64,000 nt of DNA from Gordionus sp. m RMFG-2023 (GCF_954871325.1 NC_088778.1:17945666-18009665), one strand, 5' to 3'. Positions 46,010-58,036 are shown, numbered from the stretch's first letter. Notes: generated by a model not told the origin, from the letters alone. Numbers and translations: made by a program.

Positions 46010-46718
46010 AAATATGTTCAGATTCATTTTTCTTTTTTTTATTTGCTCATCCATTTCTTTTATTTTCATTCTCATTTTTTCTACTTCCAATTTAAAAATT
46101 TCCTTCTCCATTTTTTTTGCTTTAACTTTCTCCATTTCTTCTTTCTTTTTATTTTCTATTTCCTCTTCTTCCCTTTTTTCACGTTCAATATCTTCCTTAT
46201 TTCCTCAATTTCCTTTATTTTATTTTCATTTCTTTTTTTTCTTTTTCATTTCTTACTATTTCCAATTTTAATTTTTCCAATTTATTTATTATTACTTCTT
46301 TAATTCCCCTTTCTTCTATTTAAAATTTTTCTATTTCATTATTTTTTATTTCCATTTTACTTGTTTCGACCCCTTTATTTTTTTCTTCTCCTATTTTTCT
46401 TTTAATTTTATCCATTTCCACATTAGTTTTTTAAATTTATTCTCTTCTACAGTATCTCTAACGACATTAATTTCTTTTTAATATCGCTAATGATATTTCC
46501 TTTCCAAATTTCACCTTTAAATTTAGATATATCATCAATAATTTTTTCCCTTTCAACAATTTTTTCTTCATTTTAATCTTTTTCTTTAATATACTCTTTA
46601 ATTCATTTCTTCTCCATACATAGATTAATCCTATACGTACAATTAAAATTAAATAAAAATAATTATTACTACATTCCACGTATTTAAATGTTTTTATACT
46701 TTGTTTACGATTATACAT
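46010..46718 (-). mobile_element. Gag fossil of the A/B gypsy lineage
   Basis: On the minus strand the start resembles element B Gag: I-K-T-F-K-Y-V-E-C, then a hydrophobic Y-F-Y-L-I-L-I-V-R-I-G-L-I-Y-V-W, then basic R-R-N-E-L-K. It is followed by a long Lys/Glu-rich stretch that would form a coiled coil (E-K-V-K-A-K-K-M-E-K-E-I-F-K). Several breaks are present, and no LTR or pol remains beside it. It shows that the hydrophobic Gag start is a lineage trait and not an accident of one copy. Confidence 0.6.
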
Positions 46719-46796
46719 GGTAAAAAAATTTTTTAATTTCTTTTATACTTCAATTTTTATATATTTTATTAGTAGTTCTTCGTAATTGGTTTTATA

Positions 46797-48847
46797 TAGT
46801 GCTGCAAACGTTATACTACAAAAAAGAAACGTGTTACCGTTACTCGTTACATCTGAAAAAAAGGAACGCGTTACAGTTACTCGTTACCTTTTCAAAAAAA
46901 GAATGCGCGTTACCGACTTTTCTAAAAAGTAAAGGGCTACTTGTTACTTAAAAAAATTAAATATATACAAAAATAATATTTATTTTTTTCCGACAATATA
47001 TAATAAAATAAAACTATACAAAAAGAATATATAAGATCTTTTTGTAAAGAAAAATATTCATTATTTAAGTATAATATAAATATAATTATACAAAAATAAT
47101 ATATTATAAGATAACATCTTTATGTAACAATTTTTTATTTATTTTTAGCAACAATTCATTTCAAAATTTTGATCAGACAAGCAAGAGCGCTTAGTGCTCA
47201 ACACCTGGTTAAATAATGGGATGTTATATATAGTATTTTAATAATAAATATAATCTAATGAAATTCTCTGTAAAATTTTGTTATTGGATAAAATCCTGGC
47301 TACGCCACTCTTTCATATATATTTGTTATTTAAACAAAGTTTTTTAAATAACTATTTTTTATTCTTTAAATTTATTAACAATTATAGTCAAACCAATAGC
47401 AATACTAAAACAAGAAATAGAAGATATAAAAAACTCAATATAATACTTTGAGCCAACACCATTATTTTGTTAATTTTGGGTTTTTAATGTTGGTTTCAGC
47501 CCAATACTGTAGTATAATTTAATTGCTTATATTTAGGGCTATGCCGATCCACATATTTTCACCGAACCGATCCGATATTGCTCCAAAACTGATGCGATAC
47601 TGATACCGATCCGATATTTATATTGTTTTTCACCACCCCTCTTTGAATCAAATGTAATTAAGAAATCAATATTTTTTATGCAAAAAATCAAATTATGCAT
47701 TTAATTTAATTTTTTTTATTCTACAATTAAGACTTGCCGTACTGAAGGTAAACTCAGATGATTCCACAGATAACGCATTTTGCAAAATTATCTCTGTCTT
47801 TTGTAAAATATTTCCATAATTCAGATATCATATTTAAAAATATTCTTTTATTTAAAGTATAATTAATAAAATTGGCGTTATTATTTAAAAAGATTTAAAA
47901 TAAATAAAACTTTGGGTGTTCCTTTCTATTTTAATAAAAAAAACTTTTAAAATAGTATAAATCTATTTTAAAAAAGAATAAAATTTAAAGGGTGTTGTGC
48001 ATTTGCATTGTTTAAAAAAAAATTATTTAGAAAATATTATAATAATGTAAAATAAATATACATAACAAAGAATAACAAAAAAAAATTTAAAAAATCGGAT
48101 CAGTTTTTATAGATATCGGCCCGATCCGATATTTTTGGAAAATTCTAAATATCGATGCGATCCGATCCGATATTTAATATCGACACAGCCCTAATTATAT
48201 TTTAATTCCATGATTAAGCTTTTCAAAATATTATGAAAGAATATTTTTCTATTATTAAAGTAATATTTAAAATAATGATATATTAATTTATCTTTTTACC
48301 TTCAAATGCTTTTTTAAGTTTGAACTGCTGGACATTGATGTTGAAATATTTGTGTTGGGATATAATTTACATTTCTAAAGGGTAGACTTGGTACCATTAA
48401 TTTTCTTTATTGGTTTGAAATATATTTCAAATTGGGGCCAGGGGTTAAATCCTTCATCTGAAGAAGTAAGTACTATGGACATAATATTAAAATAAATTAT
48501 AAGAATAATAATATCATTATTAACATTTATTTTGAATTTTGATTGAATATTAATTTCTACAGAGAATTTAACAACGAGAATTTAAAATAAAAAAAGGCAG
48601 TGATTGATATGAATTAAAACTCGGATTAAATTATTTATATTAATAATTAAAAAATAAATAAAAGTAATTTTATAATACAATAGAATATGTTTTTTGTTGA
48701 TATTTTTTAAGAAAAAATATAAAGTAACGAGTAACGTTTTGCGTTATCGTTACTCAAAAAAAGTACCGCTACTCCTTTAGAAAAAGGTAACGAATGGCGT
48801 TGTCTGTAGTAACGTCGTTACTTTTTTGACGTTACTTCACAGCACTA
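46797..48847. mobile_element. hAT element, family TAGTGCTG, with nested MITE
   Basis: The ends TAGTGCTGCAAACG and CACAGCACTA are imperfect inverted copies flanked by the exact 8-base duplication GTTTTATA (46789-46796 and 48848-48855). Subterminal regions repeat CGTTACCGTTACTCGTTAC-like units in both arms (46815-46930 and 48720-48830). A minus-strand remnant near 47140-47215 reads L-S-T-K-R-S-C-L-S-D-Q-N-F-E, the hAT C-terminal dimerisation motif. A MITE inserted at 47534-48193. Without it the element is about 1.4 kb and non-autonomous. Confidence 0.9.
47534..48193. mobile_element. MITE-like element nested in the hAT at 46797
   Basis: The ends TAGGGCTATGCCGAT and ATCGACACAGCCCTA are inverted with two mismatches. 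The flanks CTTATATT and ATTATATT are an 8-base duplication with one difference, which suggests hAT. The arms are rich in CCGATCCGATAT and the inverse ATCGGATC. 660 bases, no coding. A decayed relative lies at 58609-58745. Confidence 0.8.
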
Positions 48848-48855
48848 GTTTTATA

Positions 48856-49849
48856 TAATTTTTATATTTCAATTTTTATATAATAACTTTTATATTCATG
48901 ATTTTTGAACAGATAAAATTATAAAAAAATAATTAAAACCTTTATTAAATTATTTTTACTTTAGTTAACGATAACAAATATATAAAAGTGATTATGTTCA
49001 TAATTACTGTTTTACAAAATGATATTTTAAAATAAAATTAAAAATATATTTTACCTTTATTTCCTAAATTTTACTTTTTTTTACATCTTTCGTATAGTGA
49101 TTAATAATTGGTTATGCCGAATTACTTTTAGGTATCTTTATTTTTTTTAAATAAAAAACGGCACCAAATTGTTATGATTAGTCGCTATTTAAATTTAATT
49201 TCTATGGATATTTATTTAACACAGTCGATGTTAAAACTTGTTACGATTAATCGCTATTAAAATTTAATTTCTAAGGATATTTAATTAACACAGTCAATGT
49301 TAAAACTTTATTTTATTAGTTTTTCCAAATACAATATTTTTTATAATCCAATTATAATTTTTCCAAATTTTTTTTTAATGAAAATAATATTATAATTTCA
49401 GAAATCTTTTTATAATTCAAAAAAAAATATATTAAAAATATATATTTCTTAAAAACATTATAAAATAATAATCATTTTCAGCAACACTATTCACAAATCA
49501 ATAAACCCAAAAATAAACATAAAAAATATAATATTACAACATATTTATATATTTTATAAAAATAATCTTTTATATAAATTTGAATAAATAATAAAAATAT
49601 AAAAAAGTTAACAAAAAGATTAAATAAAATATAAAAATAAGTTTACTAAAATAATAAGATTACACAAATAAGTCGTGATATAAGATTTCAACTTAATATC
49701 CAAATATTCTAATTTATTTATATTCCTATTATATAACATATTCAAATTTATATTCTAAAATATTACTATATAAAGTTGAAAAATTCTTCATCTTAAATTT
49801 AATAAAATAGTTTTCCTAATCGTAGCTAACCATCATATGTTTCCAACAG
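48856..49849. other. AT-rich stretch with a short direct repeat
   Basis: Two copies of a ~90-base block (about 49160-49230 and 49238-49310) contain TTAAATTTAATTTCTA, GGATATTTA and AACACAGTCRATGTTAAAACT. No gene was recognised. Confidence 0.5.
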
Positions 49850-50190
49850 GAACATTCCTATCAGACTTTGGGAACGAATGCACATTGATTTCACAGACCC
49901 CGTCTCTGGAAAATATTGGTTAATTTGCATAGATGCCTTCATTAAATGGGTTGGAGTTGTAATTTTAACACATATTAATTTGACGAATTTAATAAATATG
50001 CGATGAAATTATTTCGCTAGATTTGGATTACCTCGTTAAATTGTTTCAGATAAACGGTATTCAGTTTACCAGATCTGAATTTAAAGCGTTTCTTTTTCAA
50101 AAAAATATATAACATTTTATTTTAGGTCGGCTACTTACAGCCCAAAATCTAATGGGTTAGCTGAGCAAAGACGCGTTTCTATGCGGGGAG
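49850..50190 (+). mobile_element. LTR-element integrase fossil
   Basis: Pieces of an integrase core on the + strand: H-I-D-F-T-D-P-V-S-G-K-Y-W-L around 49885-49930, F-I-K-W-V-G, a stretch ending I-V-S-D, then P-K-S-N-G-L-A-E-Q near 50140-50170. Several breaks. No LTRs are recognised, so it is old. The text is closer to ordinary Ty3/gypsy integrases than to A or B. Confidence 0.65.
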
Positions 50191-51202
50191 GGGATGTGGG
50201 ACTCCAGACCAGCTAAATTTGGCCAGTATCTCACTGCAATATATATGCGACCCGAAATCCCTCGCAAGCTCAGGGCGAAGTTGGATCAGTGGAAATTATT
50301 ATTTTAATCAGGGGGTTCATTAACGTTTATAATCCAAAGAGGGCGAATTAGTATTCAAAATTACATATTTTATAATTTATCATGCATAACATACTAATAC
50401 TGGCATATAACTAATAAATATATCAATACAAGACATTTGAAGATAAAGATAATATTTTTTGTAACAAATTATCTATTTATTACATTATTAAATATTTGCG
50501 ATTTCAGAATATATATGTGAATAAAAATTGTTGAGCTACAATCTTTATTATCCAATATACCTTTATATGATTGTTGCCCTCAACAATCAGACTTACCATA
50601 CTCATCAGATTCCATGCCTATATATAATTTTATCTTTAATTATATTAAAATATTATTACTATTCTAGTTCTTATCTCCAGATTCAATCGCTCATATAGAT
50701 TCTATTGTTATAATAAAATATCTTGTATATAAAAAAATTTATTTATTTTCTTTCCTTTTTGCATACATTATTTATATCTCTTATATTCATAATTAATTTT
50801 CTCTCTTCATTATCCAAAAAAATCTAAATAAAAAATAAAATTAGTTTAAAAGTGTATTCCATTAAATGTACTTTTGTTTAAGTACAACTTTTCATTATCC
50901 AATATAACTTTATATGGATTGTTGCTACCAAGAATCAGATTTGGCATATGAGATATTGTTAAATAATCTTATACAAGTAATTTTTTCCAGCTAATACTAG
51001 TTAAGCCTAACATATATAATATCTTAGTTACGGAAAAATGATTTTTATAAGAATTTAATTTCTTCTGTATAATATGTTTGGATAATTTAGCGGCCTCTTT
51101 TCCACTTGTGATCGTAAAGGGCAGTATTAAATTTCACGGCCATAATAATATAAGGGAATTATGACATTGCGATATTTATACATCGCCCCAAAAATTCGAT
51201 CC
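50191..51202. other. AT-rich stretch with two related blocks
   Basis: Blocks near 50540-50620 and 50885-50960 share TATCCAATAT, ACTTTATATG(G)ATTGTTGC and CAGA...GGCATAT-like text, so a small decayed repeat is present. No gene was recognised. Confidence 0.4.
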
Positions 51203-51210
51203 ATCTTTTG

Positions 51211-52074
51211 TAGTGCTGTAAACATTTTTAAAAAAATCGAACGCGTTCGCGTTCAACGTTCATTGACAAAAATCGAACGCGTTCACGTTCACGTTCAAAT
51301 TCAAAAAAAGGAACGCGTTCATTCAAAATTTTATGATAAATTTTTTTTTAAATTTAATTTAATATAAATAAATGCCTTATATTTTTCAACACAATATATT
51401 AGCCATGATAAAAAATAATAGTTTTATTTTGATAATATAATTATAAATACAATATAATAGAGCAATAAAAAAATAAATTTATAAAAAATTTTTCGTATTA
51501 ATTTTTAATAATAATTGCTTTTCAAAATTTTCATCTGATAGGCATGAACGCTTGGCAGTTAATACAGCGTTAGCTATACTAAAAACTATTGAATTACCTT
51601 TTGATTTTAAAACAGTGAAATATTTATGATATTTGGGCCATGGTATTTCTAATTCATCTAATATTGAATTTTGATTTTCAGAATCGATGATGAAATATTT
51701 ATATCCATGCAATTAATAAACTTTAATCTGGTACGTTAATTGCAATATGAAAGAGGAAAAAGTAAAAACAGCTGATTAAAAAATATAAGACTTTTTTGTT
51801 AAAAAATTGGATTAAATATTAATTTTTCAAATAAATAAAAATATAAGACTTTTTTGTTAAAAAATGCGGATTAATATTAATTTTTCAAATAATAAAAATA
51901 AAAAGTGTTTTTAAAATTGAACGAACGTAAAATTGAACGCGTTCATCAAAGAAAAGGAACGCGTTCACGTTCAAAGTTCGTCAAAAAAAAGGAACGCCGT
52001 TCATCACCTTTTTTCAAAAAAACGAACTTCGTTCACGAGCGCGTTCATTTTGAACGCGTTCGTTTACAACACTA
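51211..52074. mobile_element. hAT element, family TAGTGCTG, short copy
   Basis: The ends TAGTGCTGTAAAC and GTTTACAACACTA are flanked by an exact 8-base duplication ATCTTTTG (51203-51210 and 52075-52082). Both arms repeat GAACGCGTTC, itself a 10-base palindrome, within units such as GAACGCGTTCACGTTCA. 864 bases. The middle keeps part of a transposase C-terminus. Same family as the element at 46797. Confidence 0.93.
51479..51712 (-). pseudogene. hAT transposase C-terminal fragment
   Basis: 77 codons reading E-I-P-W-P-K-Y-H-K-Y-F, then A-K-R-S-C-L-S-D-E-N-F-E-K-Q-L-L-L-K-I-N. This is the hAT dimerisation tail, where R-S-x-L-x-D-E-N-F-E and L-x-K-x-N are typical. Everything upstream of it is deleted. 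A matching remnant exists in the sister element near 47140-47215. Confidence 0.75.
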
Positions 52075-52607
52075 ATCTTTTGCGACACCAATTTAATAAA
52101 GGTATCTTAATCTTAACTAAAAAAAAGCCGTGCGTACGCAGGAATTGGCTGTCTAGGGGGGGGGAATATTTAAATTTTTTTATGATAAAATTATTGCTAT
52201 TTAAAAATGACAGGCATAAATTTATTAGGATTAATAATTATTTCTAATACTCATTTTAAATTAATGTGAATTTATAAAAAATTAAATATATATACTAGCA
52301 TATAAAAAACTATAAAATAAATGTGAATTAAAAATATTAATAGGATATAACCGGCGGCATATGAAAAACTATAAAATAAATGTGAATTATAAAATATCAA
52401 GTGGATATAACCAGCATATAAATTTAAATTTTTTGAGCCTTTAAAATTTATATATAAAGTATAAAAAATTTGAATGTTGGAAATATAAATTAATACACAA
52501 ATTTCTTAGGAATAATTGTATTTGTATGCAATAACTTATAAAGTAATCATGATAAAATATACAACACATTAAAAAATAAATGACAAATAATATTATTAAG
52601 AAGCCTT

Positions 52608-52880
52608 TTATATATTTATAATGTAAAATCCAATCTTCGTTGGGATTGAGTAATTTTTCAATTTTCTTATCCTTGGCGTCAATTGCCTATGAATATTCAA
52701 AACGGGCAAACCATTCAATCTACTTTCAGAAGTTGTACTTCTTAGGAAAGTTTTTATTCTTCTTAAAGAAGAGAATGTTCTCTCATTAGTTGCAGTACTA
52801 ATGGGAAGAGTTCCTAATATATATAATAATTTTAATATATTGGGAAAATTATCTAAGATGTTTGAAATGATGCAAAGCAT
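52608..52880 (-). pseudogene. hAT dimerisation domain, ZMYM1-like
   Basis: 90 codons with L-P-I-S-T-A-T-N-E-R-T-F-S-S-L-R-R-I-K-T-F-L-R-S and R-L-N-G-L-P-V-L-N-I-H. These are the hallmark of the C-terminal domain in hAT transposases related to zinc-finger MYM-type protein 1 (DUF4371 group). Upstream text is broken by many stops, so this is a fragment of a dead gene. Confidence 0.82.
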
Positions 52881-53343
52881 ACATAGGATTTTTAGGGACT
52901 ATATCAACCATAGTTAATAATTAAAAACAGTTTATTTATTTAGGTTATAAATGTATCTAAGAGAGGGATAAAGACATTTATTTTATAATACTCTTCTACT
53001 GACTCTATATTAATGGTTGGACGATGAGCTTGCCTTGCTGCATCGAGGGAGACAAAGATTAAACTCGTATAGCTCTGCTTTATTTGTATAATTAAATAAT
53101 TTATCAATACATTCTAATGAGAAAAAAAATTAAAGTATTGAATCCAAAATTTTACTTGCTTCTGATGAAATATCTTTAAGGCCATTGTGATATTTTAGTA
53201 AGAGCATTAATAATCGGCTCTTCTAACACAATAAAAGCTGCTACTCCTTGATGGCAAAGACTCCATCTTGTTAGACAAACTTTATGCAATTTCTTTCTCC
53301 TTGTTGGACAAGGAGTTTCAGAATTCTGTCTATTTTATCAATT

Positions 53344-53961
53344 GGGGTATTCCATTAATCAGCGTCTACATGAGTGGGAGGGGTAGGAACATTTTCCATC
53401 CTATTTTTTTGAGAGGGTAGGAGGTAAGCTTATTTATTGGGGGTAGGATAAAATTTTTTTTTTGGGGGGGGGGGGGTTATCTATTAAATTTTGAGATGAA
53501 ATAGGACAAAATTTATTGCTGTAAAAATTATACTTTTATTATAGTATTATTATAATACAATTCATCGACCAAATCTATATATTGCAAACAATCATACACA
53601 TTGTTTTCCAAATAAACTATCCTTTTTAATGTAATTTAAAAGGTTTAGATATTTTAGCAAGCTCATAATGCCATGATAACTAATTGTAAATAATGGAGGT
53701 TTTAATTGAATTTATTATCTAAAAAATAAATTATTTATAATCACAAAATATAGATAGTTGGTAGTAGATATAGATTAATTTAGGTTATTCTTTATAAATT
53801 CTTTGAAAAGAGTATCAATAAATAAATAGGTAAAAATAATGATAAAGAGACACCGCCGCCGAAGGCGACGATTTTTTAGGGGGTAGGCAAAGGTTTTTGA
53901 AGGGGGTTTGCATCCAGTGAAAATCCTGTCATGTAGACGCTGCCATTAATGCAGAATCCCC
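53344..53961. mobile_element. Inverted-repeat element nested in the ZMYM1-like relic
   Basis: The ends contain GGGGTATTCCATTAAT then CAGCGTCTACATGA at the left, and TCATGTAGACGCTG then CCATTAATGCAGAATCCCC at the right, about 30 bases of inverted repeat with small differences. The arms are G-rich (GGGAGGGGTAGG, GGGGGTAGG). No ORF. Target duplication is not clear. Confidence 0.65.
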
Positions 53962-54762
53962 TAATGCTTTAAATTTTACAAGACCACTAAAATTACCTTC
54001 ATTATCATTATTAATGAAATTCAAACTTCCTAAATCCAAATGACCATGTAATGCTGGGGTCTGCAATCCACAATATAGAATACCTCAATAGTTAGTTTGA
54101 ACTTACATCTATTTTCCTTTGCAATTTTAATCAAATTTTTGTAAATATGTGAAATAAGTGGGAATCATATTCCCACCTTGAATTAATTTAAAGAAATCCA
54201 GTTCACAGCTTTTGCTATAATTTTTTTATTGATGATTGTCATATATTTTCCAGCATCTTTGTCCTTATTGAATGGAGTCTTAACAAGACTGTTAAGCTTA
54301 ACTATATTTTTTCCAGCATATCTTTGGCCAAACAGGACACATATATTGCAATAAGCTCCGGTCTCGGATGGAATATGAATCTATTATTAAATAAAATATT
54401 TATCATAGGTATCTTTAATACCTTTTTAAGATTTATTTTTCTAGGCTTATTATAAAATGTTATAAAATTAGTTGTACTTTTTTGCTTTTTTATACGATGA
54501 TTAGGATTTTCACCATCATCAATATATAAATATGTCCATAATTATTATTTGACTAGAAATTTGAAAATAATAGGTAAATATTGCTACGCCGAAATAATAG
54601 ATATATTTAATTAAATATATATTTAAAAAGAAAGAGATAGGAGAAATATTATAAAGTATAAATTAATAACAATAATGTTTTTTTAAAATATATCCGGCAT
54701 CTGCATTTTTCGAGTTGAGGGAGATTTGTATCCCCCCCCCCCCTCGCTGCGTAGGCGCCTGT

Positions 54763-55506
54763 GCGATACACTTAATTTAAAATCTAAATTATTTCAAGTC
54801 AATTTCAAATGGTAAATAATATAATATTAATACAATTTTTTCATGTAAAATTACATAAAAAAAATAACAACTTTCTTTTTTAAATGAAATATTTAATTAA
54901 GAAATATAAACACAATACAATCAATAACATGATAGGTTCATCTCATAAATTACAGGTTTATATAATACAAATACGAGAGAAATGATCAAAAGTGCATACT
55001 GGAAATAAAATATTTTAAAGCTTCGAGCCTCGTCAATTTGAAAATCATCAATGATAGAAAACGAAAGGACCGCAGAATAGCATTAAGGGATTGTGGTTTA
55101 ACCTAAAAGTGGGATATTGTATAATGTAGATCCGCATATCAATAATGACGGAGACGTAGAAAAAGTAGAAGATAATAAAAGTAAGACATAGCAAAAAGAG
55201 TTGTTTTGAACGTTACCATGACAAATTTTGTATGGGGAGAATTGTACTGTATAATCGATTAATTTATTTTATAATAAATATTATATTTACCTTAACCTAT
55301 TAATGTAATAGATTTGTTATTTTAGATAATTGAATTGTTGTTATTTAATATAAATATAAATCTATTCGATTAATATAATACAGAGTCAGGATATCAATTT
55401 TATATTAAAATAAAATATCCATTCTTTTAACCTTTCAATAATAGCATATATTTTAAAATATATTTCGCAATTTATAGACATCATTTTAAATATTATATAA
55501 ATACTA
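54763..55506. other. Region upstream of the TFIIA exons
   Basis: Mostly AT-rich, with a block of more balanced composition at about 55015-55250 that shows no frame I can assign. Promoter elements of the downstream gene may lie here, but none stands out. Confidence 0.4.
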
Positions 55507-55970
55507 ATGTCCATTCAAAATCCAGTGGTAAAAATTAATATTTTTATTCGATATTTTTATTTTAAAATAGCCAAAATTGTATAAAAGTATAGTGGATGAT
55601 GTGATTCATAGCTGTAGAGATATTTTTTTGGATGATGGAATTGATGAACAGATACTCCATGAATTGCGTCAAGTATACTAACAATCTGATTTTTAACTAT
55701 GTAACAAATAGTTATGGGAAACTAAACTAAGCCATTCGAAAGCTGTGGACAATATGTTACTTGAGCCTGAACATGTTATCTCTACACAAATCGCTATTCA
55801 ACAACAGCAAGCTCAACAACATGGTTACTTCTTTTTTTCTATATCATAAAAATATTTCAATTATAATTTTAGCTGCAAAAATTGCTGCTGCTGCTTTTCT
55901 ATTACAAAACAATGCTTTATATCAACAGTCATATATTAATCAAAATTTTCACCCAATAAATAATGATATT
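55507..55970 (+). CDS. GTF2A1: TFIIA large subunit, N-terminal exons (partial)
   Basis: Four exons with matching phases: 55507-55527, 55571-55672, 55712-55823 and 55873-55970. The introns are 43, 39 and 49 bases, all GT-AG, and a further donor GTAAGT begins at 55971. The start is M-S-I-Q-N-P-V-P-K-L-Y-K, followed by V-D-D-V-I and D-I-F-L-D-D-G-I-D-E-Q-I-L-H-E-L, then L-W-E-T-K-L, S-K-A-V-D and a Gln-rich stretch. This is the conserved N-terminal helical domain of the TFIIA alpha/beta precursor, which joins TFIIA gamma and stabilises TBP on promoters. The linker goes on with Ala/Gln/Asn-rich text. The conserved C-terminal beta domain was not securely found. A hAT occupies 56689-58036, and a weak candidate exon precedes it. 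Confidence 0.86.
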
Positions 55971-56688
55971 GTAAGTAAAAATTATTTTTAATTAATATTT
56001 ATTATACTAAATTCACTAATATTTGTAAATTTTATTATTAAGAACAATAAAAGTTATCATTAGAAAGTATTAAAAATAATTAAATTATAGATATATATTT
56101 TCCTTTAAAATTATCCACTTGGAGTATCACATTTTTAAAATATAATATATTGCAGATTGATTTTAATTATTTGGCTGATCATATTTTGAATTGCTTCCAA
56201 AAATATTGAGCATGATTTAAATATATCGGATCCTAATCAATAAAAAAAAATTAATTTCATCATAACCTAGGGTTTTTATTTTTAGGCCTGTCCCTGATTT
56301 TAATCTTAAAACCCTGCCAAGTAATTTTAGGAGACTTTCATATTTTCTAAGGTTTTAAAAATCATATTATGAAATTCTGGTACTAGTAAGTCTGCATGCT
56401 TCCCAATTTGCTTATATAGAATCAACTTCTAGCATAAAGGGGGGGGATGCAAAATCATATAAGAGGTTATTTTGATTTTCATTTTTTTATTAACTTTGAT
56501 TTCATATGGGTCTATGGGCATATGACCTTGACTTTAAAATTGATTACTTAGACCTCAAAAACAATTTAATTATTCTGTCCTAATTTTTTTATGCAAATTA
56601 TTAAAAAAATAAATATAAAATGTTTATTAATTTTTCTGATTTTTTTTAGAATATTATTGTGACTTTTCAACAGTATAATAAAAATCTG
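55971..56688. other. Intron-like stretch after TFIIA exon 4
   Basis: It begins with donor GTAAGT. Near its end, after a T run and AG at 56649, a short frame reads N-I-I-V-T-F-Q-Q-Y-N-K-N. This faintly recalls the N-V-V-V-C-Q-Y-D-K start of the TFIIA beta domain and is cut at once by the hAT end at 56689. The match is short and may be chance. Confidence 0.3.
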
Positions 56689-58036
56689 CAGAGTTGTTTA
56701 AAGATACTTTTTATATGGATATAGATACACATCATCTAAAAGTTATCAAGATACAGATACAAATTTTATTATACTCTTATATAAGGTTTGCATAAATCTA
56801 AGTTAGGATTCTATTATGAAAATGAAATGAGGTAGAAAATTTATTGATGTGATATCACATTTATCAAAATATAACCAAATAATGATTTTTATATTTTAAT
56901 ATAATGGTCAATATATTATTAAATGATTATAAATAATTATTCAGTAATAAAATATTTTCAAAATTTTGGTCATTAAGGCATCCTTGTCTTGTAGAGGCAT
57001 TTTTAGCTACACTAAAGTCTTTCTACCAGGGTGCTTGAAGGGATTGTGGTGATATATTTTATGAATAATAATTTTATATCAGGAAATTCTATATTTTTGG
57101 GGGGAATAATGTTTTGATTATTTTTGTAAATAAAGGACTTTCAACAATTGAAAATGACTGAATGCCAGCTATAATAAAAGCAGTTATTAAATCATCTAAA
57201 GTAGTGTGGGTTTAAGTCTGAGGTCTCTTGGCAAAAATATCAGTGGACAATGAGCCTAGTCCAATATTTTCTTTTATAGATTTATTCTCCTTTCCCTTTT
57301 TTATTTTCATTAACAGTGTTTGATATTTTCTCTTAAAATTTAAAATTACAATTGTAAACATTTATTTATAAACCCTTAAATATTTTACAATGTTGCAAGT
57401 TAAGGTAATGCTAACTGAAATTTTTGTATTTTTTGGTAGACATGGCAAACATTTTACTAGAGACTTGTTTTCTTTATTTTGAGATATTATTTTAAAATAT
57501 GCTTTACAAATTGGCCATGGAAAAACAACATCTGAATTTGTTGATGCTTCATTGATTATTACATCTTCCTCTTCTTCTTCTTCATTACTATTAATATTAA
57601 TCTAAAATAAATTTTTAAAATTAGTATAATAAAATAAAATTAACCAATTACATTGAAAATAAAAATGCAGATTCCTTGAGATGGATTGTAATATCAAAAA
57701 ATGTCTGGTTTATTGATAAACATGGACATAATATATGAATATTTATATATATTTTTTATAGATATGTTTTAGTATTTTATTTATATAATTTTTTATTATG
57801 GTAGTCTTAATATTTTTTAATATATATATTTAAATTATATGCTCATATGAAATAAAATAAATTTTGCATTCAAGTATTTTTATTTATAATATAAAAAAAT
57901 ATTAAATAAAAGTATATCAAAATGTTTCTAAAAAGTATCCAAAATATAATACATACCTCTAAAATAATATCCAGATACAGATACTTTAAAAAAATCTATC
58001 TAGATACAGACACCACATTTTTATGTAACAACTCTG
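56689..58036 (-). mobile_element. BED-finger hAT with AGATAC subterminal repeats
   Basis: The ends CAGAGTTGTTTAAAG and TAACAACTCTG are inverted and close to those of the hAT at 8508. Both arms repeat AGATACAGATAC-type units (56700-56765 and 57965-58015). The 8 bases outside (AAAATCTG and AATTAAAT) do not match, so one flank may have changed or the copy is old. A BED-finger exon lies on the minus strand. 1348 bases, non-autonomous. Confidence 0.78.
57370..57602 (-). pseudogene. BED zinc finger exon of a hAT transposase
   Basis: After an AG acceptor the minus strand reads an acidic run (N-E-E-E-E-E-E-D-V), then F-P-W-P-I-C-K-A-Y-F, then L-V-K-C-L-P-C-L-P-K, then S-V-S-I-T-L-T-C-N-I-V-K-Y-L-R at a GTTTAT donor-like site. 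The intron position just after the finger is the same as in the hAT at 8760-9828. The rest of the transposase is missing. Confidence 0.7.

Larger units (their letters stand above)
52128..54762 (-). mobile_element. ZMYM1-like hAT relic
   Basis: Candidate ends are GCGTACGCAGG with a G run at the left (52132-52170) and a C run with CTGCGTAGGCGCCTG at the right (54730-54762). They are roughly inverted but eroded, and no clean target duplication was seen. On the minus strand the decayed gene runs right to left. Pieces include a K-V-C-L-T-R-W-S-like motif near 53260 (a usual landmark of this group) and the C-terminus at 52608-52880. A separate inverted-repeat element interrupts it at 53344-53961. 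Confidence 0.65.

Noticed and set aside
46014-46303. Phe/Ser-rich open frames on the + strand
   Set aside because: They are the complement of a Lys/Glu-rich coding fossil on the minus strand, which has the better reading and a family match to the gypsy Gag.
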